Shown here: positions 48,705-58,058 of the stretch, piece by piece
How positions within the stretch are numbered: position 1 is the stretch's first letter
Layout: each line of letters starts with the position of its first letter
Source of the DNA: a bacterium
Lineage (GTDB): Bacteria; SZUA-182; SZUA-191; JAJRXT01
Assembly: GCA_024276125.1 (NCBI GenBank)
Contig: JAJRXT010000015.1
Location: 1 to 64,000, forward strand
DNA: 64,000 nucleotides
Direction of reading: 5' to 3'
The notes under the pieces: generated by a model
What the model was told of the DNA's origin: nothing
The model's database searches: none
Seen by the model: only the letters and a program-made list of their open reading frames with translations
Made by a program: the position numbers and the translations under genes

Positions 48705-50858
48705 CTATATCACCTCCTTGAGATTTCTTACTTTATTCATCTTCTGAGTAAAAAGTTCCGCATTACGATGCCTGTCCGTTAACTCTCCCTTTTTACCCTT
48801 ATTCCAAATAGACGTTTTTGTAAAATAACCGGTAATACGCGTTATTCCGTCAACATTGTCAGAACCGCAATAGCTGCAATTATCCTTTAGCCCTCTGCTG
48901 GTTTTGTTACAATCATTACAGCTTGTAAATTCGGGCGAAAAGGCTACCTGATCGTTTTGCGTCTGGTGAAATGTTTTGGTAACAAAATTAGCCAAAGATT
49001 CCGCCGGAGGCTTAGCCTCGCCCAACCATATATGCGAAATGGAACCGGCTGTAATCAGCGGGTGAAACAGACCTTCCGTTTTTACCCTTTCGATAGGATT
49101 TATCGGAGCGCCCACATTAAGCAAGGTAGAGTTTGTATAATAAACCTCTCCCTTGGAAAGATCACCTTTAACTACGGCTCCCGAAGCGGGAGAATGGTAA
49201 CGTAAATCAAGCTTTGCAAAACGATAAGCCGTAGATTCCGCCGGAGTCTGCTCAAGTACAAATTTCAGATGATGCTTTTTGGACAATTTTTCCGATACTA
49301 TTTTCATATGGGAAATAATACGTAAACCAAGTTTAAGCGCTTTGTTGGATTGGTGCAATTCCTCGCCGCAATGTATTTGCACCAACTCATTTAAACCAAC
49401 CATACCCATCAGGTAGCTAGCCTTGTTCAATCGCAGATAAGAGCTGCCATCATGTTTCATGCTTAGTATTGATAATGGCCCAAGCTCCCCCAAGGCTAAG
49501 AGTTTCTCTATAAATACCCTCTTATGGAGGTGGGCTCGCGCCGCCAGTTCCATAACATCGGTAAGCTTTGAAAAGAGGGTAGTATCATCTCCCTTCGCCA
49601 GATAGCCAATTCTGGGAAGGTTGACGGTTACATTCTGCAAGGCTGTATATCGCATTTTCCAGGGCTGAGAGGCGTCGGCCAAGTCAGATGCTTCCAACTT
49701 AAAACTAAGCCGGCAGCACTGGCTGATCTTGGCGGTATCTCCCCGGTCAAAGACAAAGTAAGTATTGCCTTTTTCTGAAGCGACCTTGCAAATGAAATCA
49801 AGAAACTCCTGGTGCCGAGGGGTCTGGAAGAACTTTTCTGTTATGTGAACTAGCGGCTTGGGGAAGAAGAACGGACGCCCAGAGGCATCTCCATCTAAAT
49901 AAACCTCAAACAGGGACCAAACAAACTTTTGAGCTTCTTCTGTATAATCAGCATAGGTCAAACCGGTATATTTACCGCCCGGGCCGATTGCAGGTACATC
50001 AGCAAAGTGTTTGGGTATTTCCCAATAAAGGTTAATATCACTAAATATTGCCTGTCCTCCGCGGGCTACTGCCTGTTGAGAGAATTCAAAAATCATCATT
50101 TGCGCTAATTGATGAATTTCTCTGTCGGAGAGTCCCCGTAAATAGGGAGCGAAAAACAGGTTTACAGCATCCCAGCCGATTGCTCCAGCAAAATGACCCT
50201 GGAGAGTAGCTGAGAATTTTACCATATGAGCTAACAATACCTCCGCATGCTTAGCCGGCTGGGCTACTGATGCGGCATTAGGTAAGTGTAACCCGAATTT
50301 TTTAACATATTCAAGGGATTGACCGGAACAATACGGGCGGTCACAAAAGCCCAGATCGTGTAAGTGAATATCCCCTCTCATGTGAGCATCGCCCACTTCT
50401 TGCGAAAAAACGCTTAAGAGAGCATATTCTTTTTTTATGCTTTCTGCCAAGGTTAGATTAGTTGCTTCAGGGCCGTGGGGCACATTAGCATTTTCTCTGT
50501 TTGGCCGCAAGATTAACTGGTCTACATCATATAGGGGCATTCCCAGACGTGTGTGCATTTTCCGCGCCTTTTCCAGTCCGTATTCGATCAGCTTGGCATC
50601 TACCAGCTCTCTAATAAGCGGAGATGTAAGCACGCCGATTTTGGAAGACATAATAACATCTTCTACTTCCTTGCTGATACGTTCTGCGGTTTCCACATCA
50701 AGATATGTCTCCCGCACCAAGGCGGCAACAATTTTCTGCCTGTTCCATCCATCCATATCCTCATTGGAAGTACGTACAAACAAAGCAAGGTCTGTCGATT
50801 CTTGAAAATCGTTTTTTAAGTGAGTTGTTTTTTTAGCCATTCGCGACTCCAACGACAT
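48705..50858 (-). CDS. nrdD: Anaerobic (class III) ribonucleoside-triphosphate reductase
   Basis: 717 residues, intact. N-terminal ATP-cone (residues about 25-115: NRQKIVAALVRETYLDVETAERI), catalytic core (YKKEYALL..., RGDIHLHDLGFCDRPYCSGQ), and a C-terminal zinc site CNDCNKTSRGLKDNCSYCG followed by the glycyl-radical loop RITGYF. It makes deoxynucleotides without oxygen and is killed by it, so the host is anaerobic. It heads an nrdD-redoxin-nrdG operon. The 578 bases upstream hold no gene; a single half-match to an NrdR box (ACACTATATA at 51316) is too weak to annotate. Confidence 0.95.
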   Translation of the reverse strand: MSLESRMAKKTTHLKNDFQESTDLALFVRTSNEDMDGWNRQKIVAALVRETYLDVETAERISKEVEDVIMSSKIGVLTSPLIRELVDAKLIEYGLEKARKMHTRLGMPLYDVDQLILRPNRENANVPHGPEATNLTLAESIKKEYALLSVFSQEVGDAHMRGDIHLHDLGFCDRPYCSGQSLEYVKKFGLHLPNAASVAQPAKHAEVLLAHMVKFSATLQGHFAGAIGWDAVNLFFAPYLRGLSDREIHQLAQMMIFEFSQQAVARGGQAIFSDINLYWEIPKHFADVPAIGPGGKYTGLTYADYTEEAQKFVWSLFEVYLDGDASGRPFFFPKPLVHITEKFFQTPRHQEFLDFICKVASEKGNTYFVFDRGDTAKISQCCRLSFKLEASDLADASQPWKMRYTALQNVTVNLPRIGYLAKGDDTTLFSKLTDVMELAARAHLHKRVFIEKLLALGELGPLSILSMKHDGSSYLRLNKASYLMGMVGLNELVQIHCGEELHQSNKALKLGLRIISHMKIVSEKLSKKHHLKFVLEQTPAESTAYRFAKLDLRYHSPASGAVVKGDLSKGEVYYTNSTLLNVGAPINPIERVKTEGLFHPLITAGSISHIWLGEAKPPAESLANFVTKTFHQTQNDQVAFSPEFTSCNDCNKTSRGLKDNCSYCGSDNVDGITRITGYFTKTSIWNKGKKGELTDRHRNAELFTQKMNKVRNLKEVI

Positions 50859-51436
50859 AATCTCTCCCTTCTTTCTAAATTAAGTAATCTCTCGTGTTTG
50901 ATATCGGATAATCAACGAGCTTGAATTTGCACATGATTTGATTGGTGGTAAGTCTTTGTGCTTGTGGTGTAAGTGTCTAGTGAATTTGGTGTTAGGTGTC
51001 ATTGTATTGTTTCGGTGTCGTTGTCTGTTTTAGTTGGTGGTAATGTATGTCTCAAATGTATGTCTCAGTGGTTTTTTAAGTGTCTTATGAGTTTGTGTTC
51101 TTGCTTCTGGCGATAGAAGAAAAGTTATGGTGTTATGATTTCCAAGAAAATTGTTGTCGTTCAAATTTGCCATTGATTTATTATTTGCTAGAAAGCGTTG
51201 TGCCTTATGTTATAGTAACAGCACAATAAGTTATTAATACCGGAAAATGTTATTGGGGACATTTGTTAAGAATCTTTTTATGGTTAAGCATCCCAATGTC
51301 CCGATTTTTCATCAAACACTATATAGGGAAAATGGTTATGAACCTTTTTTTAGCGTACTGCTGTTTATTTGTTGCAATCTTTGCTGCTCGGTAAAGACAA
51401 GCTTTTTGCTATAAGCGTCTTACTTATGCCTACAGG
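50859..51436. other. Intergenic region upstream of nrdD
   Basis: Skewed in composition: GTGTC/GGTGT-type words recur on the plus strand between 50940 and 51100. No ORF, hairpin or clear promoter is seen. It must hold the nrdD promoter. Confidence 0.4.
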
Positions 51437-51763
51437 CTATAATTGCCTGTGAGCGCCTCTTGTGGCTCTAATCCTCACCCTGTTTATAGAAGAGGTTTTT
51501 TCAAGCCTTTTCAATATGGCTTGATTTATTATCAACTTGTCTTGTTCCATCAATGCCTTATGCTCTAGCCTGGTGACGACTAACTCGTTTTTGTTACCGG
51601 GCTTTTTTAAGTACAAATACAGGATATAATCATTGTCGCCATCTTTGTCTATGAAGGATTTATATAATAGTATGTCTATACCAAACCTTCTTCCTATCAC
51701 GCCTGTAATTGACTTAACAAGCCCAATCCCGGGTACATCTCTTAGGTCTATTTCGGTAATCAC
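51437..51763 (-). CDS. Hypothetical protein, second gene of an operator-controlled pair
   Basis: 108 residues (MITEIDLRDVPGIGLVKSI...). Mixed alpha/beta, no signal peptide, not recognised. The basic end RVRIRATRGAHRQL might bind nucleic acid. It follows the 146-residue gene by 109 bases on the same strand, so they probably share a transcript. Confidence 0.55.
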   Translation of the reverse strand: MITEIDLRDVPGIGLVKSITGVIGRRFGIDILLYKSFIDKDGDNDYILYLYLKKPGNKNELVVTRLEHKALMEQDKLIINQAILKRLEKTSSINRVRIRATRGAHRQL

Positions 51764-51872
51764 GACCTTGCCCCCTAACCCGAATCATTCGGGAAGCAAT
51801 CCATGAAAAAACTTATTTTGCTGATTCTATAAACTTTTTTGTTGCTAATTGTCCTGCTTAACAAAAACGGCC

Positions 51873-52313
51873 TTAAGCATTTCCTACTTTTCTTTGCTCC
51901 GGCCAGATACGGTCATAACGTAAGCTGAACAAACCGACTACTGCTAATTTTATTTTATCGAATTCTACATAGTCAATGCTTCCGTTGCGCCAACGTACCC
52001 TCAGAGAATGTGTTTTTTTCTTTTCTATCTTAACAGGTAGTTGAAATATCAACCTTTTTTTTCGCCCGCTGTTTGGGGCGCCTAACAATACCACACATCT
52101 GTTAAGCCGCGGGGCGATGTTAATGCTGATATGCAGTCCCCACTGATAGTTTACTACGGTATTGTTTAGCTGTGATTCTGATGCAAATTGCTTCGCATTA
52201 AAAATTGTTTCAAAGCTTCCTTCCGTGGGATTTGTCTTTCCTTTTGGAAGAATCAGTTGCGTTTGTTCGATCTTAGGTGTGTAGGATCGAATAACCTGAA
52301 CAAAGGGTTTCAT
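51873..52313 (-). CDS. Hypothetical protein, first gene after the operator promoter
   Basis: 146 residues (MKPFVQVIRSYTPKIEQTQ...). Beta-rich and basic (RKKRLIFQLPVKIEKKKTHSL); no signal peptide; not recognised. It is transcribed from a promoter whose -10 touches a perfect 14-base palindrome 165-180 bases upstream, so expression is probably repressed and switched on by a signal. Confidence 0.6.
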   Translation of the reverse strand: MKPFVQVIRSYTPKIEQTQLILPKGKTNPTEGSFETIFNAKQFASESQLNNTVVNYQWGLHISINIAPRLNRCVVLLGAPNSGRKKRLIFQLPVKIEKKKTHSLRVRWRNGSIDYVEFDKIKLAVVGLFSLRYDRIWPEQRKVGNA

Positions 52314-52477
52314 GACGTCCTTTCGGTGATTAACTGCTTGGTGAAGGCAGTTTATTTACCTTGTTCATGTTTTTGTGCGACTGACTCAAATTTTAGGTTC
52401 TGTGAATAATAGGTGTATAACCCGGTGAATAACTTGTGGATACATCCCCTTTATTTTGAGTGTCTGTTTCTCTTGAC

Positions 52478-52491
52478 TACTACATGTAGTA
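52478..52491. promoter_or_regulatory. Palindromic operator
   Basis: TACTACATGTAGTA is a perfect 14-base palindrome. Its right end shares the last base of the -10 element on the minus strand and it covers the likely transcription start, which is the classic place for a repressor. It lacks the spacing of CopY/BlaI boxes and no known LexA type fits, so the regulator is unknown. Confidence 0.65.
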
Positions 52492-52519
52492 TATTATCGA
52501 TCATTGACCCAAAAGTCAA
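52491..52519 (-). promoter_or_regulatory. Sigma-70 promoter of the two unknown genes
   Basis: On the minus strand TTGACT (52519-52514), a 17-base spacer and TAATAT (52496-52491). This is close to consensus and directly adjoins the palindromic operator. Confidence 0.75.
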
Positions 52520-52982
52520 GAAAAAAATAAGATTAAATGAAAAAAAATAAAGTAATGATAGATGGCGCTTTAGATATAAACTCTTGTCTGTGCCGCTAGA
52601 GAAAGTAGGGTAGGGCTATTTTGTTGATAATATAAAAGTTATTTTGTTTAAATGCGTTAAACATTAAGGTGTCGTTGGGCTTTGATAGTATTTATATCAT
52701 TCCATAGAAGGTAAACATCGTGAGCCGTGAATGGATTGTTTGATGTTATGTTGATAAATTAACAAACTTGCCTGTTTGTCACAAAAGTGTTTAAATAGGT
52801 ATTTATAACAAAGTCATTAGCCTGAAAAGTTTGGGTTAACGGGTTAAGCGTTCTTGTTGTTTTTTTGCATAACAAGAGCAAATAAAATTACTCTTTACTA
52901 TAATGACACAATCGTTGTATGCTAAAATAATAAGTTAGCGTTCTTTGTTGTAAAATAATTTACGACTTGGGAATAAAGCGGG

Positions 52983-53010
52983 TTGACAATGTTGTTATTA
53001 CAGATAAAAT
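52983..53010 (+). promoter_or_regulatory. Promoter of the PAS/GAF sensor gene
   Basis: TTGACA (52983-52988), a 16-base spacer and TAAAAT (53005-53010), 113 bases before the sensor's ATG. A further TATAAT occurs at 53054-53059. The rest of 52520-53122 shows nothing else. Confidence 0.6.
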
Positions 53011-53122
53011 ATATCTGGTTGTTAACCAGAACTTTTATAGTATGGTTATGTTGTATAATGGTACAAATGATGATTAAATATTGATAGATGTACAAACTTG
53101 AACAGGGAATACAACAAGGTAA

Positions 53123-55299
53123 ATGAACTATAATGACAGGTTTGAAAAAGAGAATAAAAAAATAATTGAGCTTTGGTTCAATGGTATTTGTAGTTTTTGT
53201 GAAATCGCAAATGAAGAAGAATGCCGCAAGTTTCTATCTAAATATTTTTCTATTATTTTAAATAATCTTATTGAATTTAACCCTAAATCAGTAACTTATT
53301 TAAATAGAAACCTAAGAAACGGTTTTTTTTCTGATTTTAGTTTAGACCAGATATTTAATATTCATTTGAAACTAAAAAAAATACTTATACAAGAGATTAA
53401 ACAACAACCTGCGGAAACACAAATACAACGAAATGCTTGGCTGCTGGTTCTGCTTCAGGAAATAGACAAATACTTCCTAAGAATTTTAGAGCTTTTTAGT
53501 CCTCAATTCGATTTGTTGGTTAAATATTATAAATCCAGATATACACACCTTACCGAAAATATCAGTGAAATTGTATACAGTCTTTCTCCTAGAGGGACGT
53601 TCAATTATATAAGTCCTTCCATTAAAAATATTTTGGGAATCTGTCATGATGAAATAAAAGATATTAATCAATTTATAGAATATATTTTGCCGGAAGACAG
53701 AAAACTTTTTCGTGACAATTTTAAAAAACAAATTAAGCATAAAACGGAATCAAAATTAAACTTACGAATAATAAATCAACCTCAAGATAAACGTCACTAT
53801 TTTTTCAATCACTCTGTGCCCAATTTGGATACATTCGGGAATTTAATCGGTGTTGAGGGGATTTTATTTGATATAACAGAACGCGAGCTGCAACAAAAAG
53901 CGCTGGAATAATCAAAATCCGAACTTGATATTAGAAACAGAATATGCGACGTATTTCTGATGGTGGAAGATGAGAAGATGTATGCCGAGGTGTTAAAAAT
54001 AATATTGGAAGTAATGCACAGCAAGTATGGGGTTTTTGGATATATAGATGAAGCTGAAAATTTGGTATGTGCATCATTTAGCGAAGACATCTGGAATAAA
54101 TGTCAAGTAAATGATAAAACCAATATATTTTCCCGCAAGGCATGGACTGGGATTTGGGGAGACGCCTTAATCAGTAAAAAAACGCTTTTCTCAAATAAAA
54201 AAAGAAAAGTACCCAAAGGACATGTTCCTATAAATAAAGCTATGGCTGTACCTATTGTACATAGAAATAAAACCATCGGCCTTTTGCTTGTTGCCAATAA
54301 AGCTGAAAATTACACTCGTAAAAATAGCAGGCGACTAAAGACTATCGCAAATTTTATAGCGCCGATATTAGATGCCAGATTACAACGCGATAGGCAGCAG
54401 AAAAAATGTAAGCAAGCTGAGACGCTATTTTATAAATTAATGGAAACAGCAAGTCAAGCCGGAGAGGGTATCCTGCTGGTAAGTTACAAGGAAAACCATC
54501 CTCAAGTTATACTTGCTAATGAAGCGGCTTACAAAATTACCGGTTACTCTAAAGAAACCCTGTTTAAAAATATTGATCTAGAAAAATATGTAGCTGCCGA
54601 ATCGCTGCCTTTAGCTGTCGAACTTTATAAAAAGAGCAAAACAGGACTGCAAGAACCGCTGTCCATTGAAATTGCTATACTGCATAAAAACGGTCATAAA
54701 GTCTATCTTGAAATAAAATCCGCTGTAACAACCTATGAAAATCAATCATGCTCAATGATTTTTATGCGGGATGTCAGTGAAAAAAAGAAATTACAAAAAG
54801 AAGTCTCCCAAAAAACAAGAGGTGTCTGCCTGTTTAAAGATATAGCCCAAATAATAAACAAAACCCATAATCAAGATGATATGCTGCATGAAATCTTATG
54901 CGAGGTAAAAGAATTTATGGGGTTAAATCAAATTGGTATTTATTCATTGGACAGCCAAAAAAATAAGCTGTATTTAAAAAAAGAAATCGGATTAAATAAT
55001 GATGTAATTAATTACATAAGGGAAATAGATTTAAAGGATAATCCTCTTTCCGCCTCTGTAGTAGAAAACAAAAAAACAATGACGGCTGTGCTGACAGAGA
55101 CAAAAAAATAAACCCGCAGACCAAAGCCCTGTTTTTATCACAGGGAATAAAGGAGATAATCTGTATTCCTTTAATCGCAAATAATGAAATAATCGGCCTA
55201 ATGTATGCTAACAGCAAAGAAATCGCTTATTTTAATTCATGGGAGCAGGATTTTTTGGGGTTAATCGGCTCTCAGATAGGCCGCGCTATTTCCGAATGA
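53123..55299 (+). pseudogene. PAS/GAF sensor protein with one in-frame TAA and one -1 slippery site
   Basis: Domains in order: an N-terminal helical sensor region (residues 1-130), PAS (VYSLSPRGTFNYISPSIKNI), GAF (YGVFGYIDEAENLVCASF, HRNKTIGLLLVANK), PAS (VILANEAAYKITGYSKETLF) and GAF. TAA at 53909-53911 breaks ELQQKALE-stop-SKSELDIR, where the coiled-coil linker expects Glu. At 55102-55108 the heptamer A AAA AAA precedes TAA. A -1 shift there continues INPQTKALFLSQGIKEIICI to the end of the GAF at TGA 55297-55299. No histidine kinase, GGDEF or other output domain follows, so the protein ends at a point where such sensors normally continue. It overlaps the convergent M20 gene by 14 bases. Confidence 0.75.
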
Positions 55300-56428
55300 A
55301 TAAATCAAGTCCGGTAAATGCCAGCGCTTTGGCAGCGCAAAGCATACGCATCTGCGCCTCCTGCGAGCCGGCGGCTTCGGCGAATTCGGATGTATTGATT
55401 GATAAATCAGCGCTACAGACAGCAACCGCCGCATGCAGCGTGGGTATAATTTGACTGACATTACCTATATCGCTTGAACCGATATTCTCTAATTCCGAAG
55501 CCGTATCTTCGGCGACTCCCAAACTTTCCAGATTATTCCTGTATAATTGAGCAAGTCTGTAATCCGGCTTAAAAGGCGCATAGGTTAGTAAAGAGCGCTT
55601 TAATTCAAGATGCGTACCGCTAGCTAGCGCCGCTGCTTTCAGGCAATTTTCTACTCGCTGCACCAATTCTTCCAAATAAACAGCATCCAAAGAGCGAACC
55701 ATAAATTTAGCCGCTGCAAATTCCGGTATGATATTCGGCGTATCGCCGCCGTGGGTGATAATACCGTGAATACGGGCGCTAGAGCGTATCTGCTGGCGCA
55801 AGGCTGAAATATTATTAAAGCCTAAAATTACCCCGTCAAGCGCATTCCTACCCTCATATGGGGCCGCCGCCGCATGAGCAGGCTTACCATAAAAACAAGC
55901 GGTTAGGCTTACCATAGCAAGCGATTGCTTTACAATCTGCGTGGCAGAATCAGGATGAAACATCAGCGCCGCATCTAAATCATTAAATATACCGGCATCA
56001 ACCAGCTTGATCTTGCCCCCGCCGCCTTCCTCTGCCGGCGTTCCTATTACTAATATGCGTCCCCAACTCTCATCAAAAAACTTGGACAGACCGATTGCGG
56101 CGGCAATGCCGGCAGCCGCTATAAGATTATGGCCGCAGGCATGCCCTATTTTGGGCAGGGCGTCATATTCAGCTAAAAAAGCTATAGTTGGCCTGCTGGT
56201 TTTATCCGGTGGATAGGCAGCTATAAAAGCGGTAGGCAGATTAGCTATTCCCAATTGACAGGAAAAACCATATCCGCTTAAAAAATCACACAAAAGCCTG
56301 CTGGCTTTAATTTCCTCAAAGGCAAGCTCCGGCTCTTCGTGAATAGCCCTGCTCAGCTTAGATAAGGCGGGGGACAATTCGTCAATATAAGCTGCTATTT
56401 TTTGTTTTAATAAGGTTGTATTATTCAT
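55286..56428 (-). CDS. M20D amidohydrolase (peptidase M20 family)
   Basis: 380 residues, intact. AFLAEYDALPKIGHACGHNL supplies the first metal ligands, TPAEEGGGG the catalytic Glu region, and MFHPDS the next ligand. The dimerisation domain begins near YGKPAHAAAAPYEGRNALD. It hydrolyses N-acyl or peptide bonds of small amino-acid derivatives in the cytoplasm; the substrate is not evident. It lies at the end of the minus-strand run and overlaps the sensor gene tail to tail. Confidence 0.9.
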   Translation of the reverse strand: MNNTTLLKQKIAAYIDELSPALSKLSRAIHEEPELAFEEIKASRLLCDFLSGYGFSCQLGIANLPTAFIAAYPPDKTSRPTIAFLAEYDALPKIGHACGHNLIAAAGIAAAIGLSKFFDESWGRILVIGTPAEEGGGGKIKLVDAGIFNDLDAALMFHPDSATQIVKQSLAMVSLTACFYGKPAHAAAAPYEGRNALDGVILGFNNISALRQQIRSSARIHGIITHGGDTPNIIPEFAAAKFMVRSLDAVYLEELVQRVENCLKAAALASGTHLELKRSLLTYAPFKPDYRLAQLYRNNLESLGVAEDTASELENIGSSDIGNVSQIIPTLHAAVAVCSADLSINTSEFAEAAGSQEAQMRMLCAAKALAFTGLDLFIRK

Positions 56429-56516
56429 TTGTTAATATTAACCAATATTGAGCCTCTTTTATGTTTGGTTTGTCCTCAAGCCAAACTGTTATAAGGCGCC
56501 CGTAATGGGTTTCGGC

Positions 56517-56948
56517 TTAAGAACAAGCCGAAACATCGATTATCTTAAATGGATTCACTATTTTAAGTTTATTTTCTACGATTAAACCATTCTGCATATC
56601 TTTAGAATAAAGAATACCAGCATTTGAATACAATGCACTGGCTGTAATAATACTGTCCCAAAAGGAAAATCTATTTTGTTTGCGTAATTCGGATGCCTTC
56701 AATAAGATGTTCTTGTTTAGCTCTATCACAGGGTATTTCTGGTAAAAGGATGCGATTAGTTCTTGTATCTGCTTTTCTGGAAACCGTACTTTTTTTATGA
56801 GATTAACACAAATCTCGTTAATTATTTGTGTACTAATGGTTATTTCTTTTCTTTTAATAACGGACTTGGCAGTTATAGATTTTTCATAATCTTGAGTTTC
56901 TAAAAAGGCATACAACCAGATATTTGTATCAATAAAACAGTATTTAAC
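56517..56948 (-). pseudogene. PIN-domain protein without a start codon
   Basis: The track begins at an internal TTG (56915), which removes the first PIN motif. The frame upstream reads VKYCFIDTNIWLYAFLETQDYEKS, where FIDTNIWLY is the conserved N-terminal Asp motif. The natural start codon position is GTT (56948-56946), one change from GTG, and no other start lies before the in-frame TAA upstream. Later motifs: LKASELRKQNRFSFWDSIITASA, with acidic residues of the PIN active site. Probably a VapC-like toxin; no antitoxin gene is upstream. GTG to GTT is the simplest explanation. Confidence 0.65.
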
Positions 56949-56985
56949 GTGAGTTCGACATAAAAGTTCTTGATTTTGTTATCTT

Positions 56986-57014
56986 GTAGGGGCGGGTTTC
57001 AAACCCGCCCCTAC
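56986..57014. repeat. Perfect 14-bp-arm palindrome
   Basis: GTAGGGGCGGGTTT-C-AAACCCGCCCCTAC. It truncates the left half of a MITE-1 copy (next entry). Fragments of the same sequence (AAACCCGCCCTAC) occur near 643-655. Confidence 0.8.
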
Positions 57015-57016
57015 TT

Positions 57017-57060
57017 CCATATGCGGGCAGATTCTTCGGCCTTTGGCCTCAGAATGACAG
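57017..57060. repeat. MITE-1 repeat, copy f (right half only)
   Basis: CATATGCGGGCAGATTCTTCGGC and CCTCAGAATGACAG. The left arm is replaced by the palindrome at 56986-57014. Confidence 0.7.
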
Positions 57061-57095
57061 AACATTTGGTGGAACCGCCTCCGGCTTGTTCCACC

Positions 57096-58058
57096 CTACA
57101 TAATACCAACAGCCTGTTTTACCTTATACATACTAGCCTGCGCAATCTCCTGCGCTCTTTTTGCTCCATCCGCTAGTACCTGTTCGGCATAATCCAGATT
57201 ATTTTCCAGTTCCTGCCTTTTTGTGCGATAGGGGGCAAAATATTCCATTATCTTTTGGAATAATTCCTTTTTTACCTGCCCGTAACCCAATCCTCCCGCT
57301 CTAAATTTTTGCGCCATATCGCTTTTTTCCTGCTTATCAGCAAAAAGAGCATACAGGGCAAATAAATGGCTTTGCTGCGGGTCTTTAGCCTCTTCTACGG
57401 CTTTAGAATCAGTTATAATCCCCATTACCTTTTTTTTAATAATTTTTTCCGCTTCAAACATACCTATTGTATTATTATAGCTTTTACTCATTTTCTGCCC
57501 GTCGACACCGGGCACAACCTCGCATCCTGCAACTGTGAATTCATCGGGAATCTTAAACGCCTTACCGTATATATTGTTAAATTTTATAGCTATATCGCGG
57601 GTTACTTCAATATGTTGCTTTTGATCCTTACCAACCGGTACCAGCTCAGATTGATAGATCAAAATATCGGCCGCCATTAACACCGGATAAGCAAAAATCC
57701 CATGACAAGGCAATAAGCCGCGGGCAATTTTATCCTTATACGAATGACAACGCTCCAGCAGCCCCATCGGGGTGATAGTAGATAGAATCCAGGCAAGCTC
57801 TGTTACCTGCGGCACATCGGACTGCTTAAAAAAAATAGTTTTATCAGGATTAAGCCCCAGCGCCAGATAATCCAGCGCAACGTCTAATACATGCCGCTTA
57901 AGCGCATTTTTATCACGAATACTAGTTAAGGCATGATAATCGGCAATAAAATATATCGCATTATGTTCATTCTGCAATTTTATATGCTGGCGCATAGCGC
58001 CGAAATAATTACCCAAATGCAGTTTTCCCGAAGGTTGAATACCTGACAATACCCGCAT
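57096..58058 (-). CDS. trpS: Tryptophanyl-tRNA synthetase
   Basis: 320 residues, class I. SGIQPSGKLHLGNYFGA is the HIGH-type motif (HLGN) and GQKMSKSYNN the KMSKS motif. The IYFIADYHALTS and CHGIFAYPVLMAADIL segments line the Trp pocket. It charges tRNA-Trp. The start codon overlaps the stop of the M50 gene (TAATG), so the two are coupled. Intact. Confidence 0.95.
   Translation of the reverse strand: MRVLSGIQPSGKLHLGNYFGAMRQHIKLQNEHNAIYFIADYHALTSIRDKNALKRHVLDVALDYLALGLNPDKTIFFKQSDVPQVTELAWILSTITPMGLLERCHSYKDKIARGLLPCHGIFAYPVLMAADILIYQSELVPVGKDQKQHIEVTRDIAIKFNNIYGKAFKIPDEFTVAGCEVVPGVDGQKMSKSYNNTIGMFEAEKIIKKKVMGIITDSKAVEEAKDPQQSHLFALYALFADKQEKSDMAQKFRAGGLGYGQVKKELFQKIMEYFAPYRTKRQELENNLDYAEQVLADGAKRAQEIAQASMYKVKQAVGIM

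Noticed and set aside
50940-51100. Tandem GTGTC repeats as a CRISPR or iteron array
   Set aside because: Units differ in length and sequence and have no regular spacing.
51316-51329. NrdR box upstream of nrdD (ACACTATATAGGGA)
   Set aside because: Only half of the palindrome matches, no second box lies at the usual spacing, and it is over 400 bases from nrdD.
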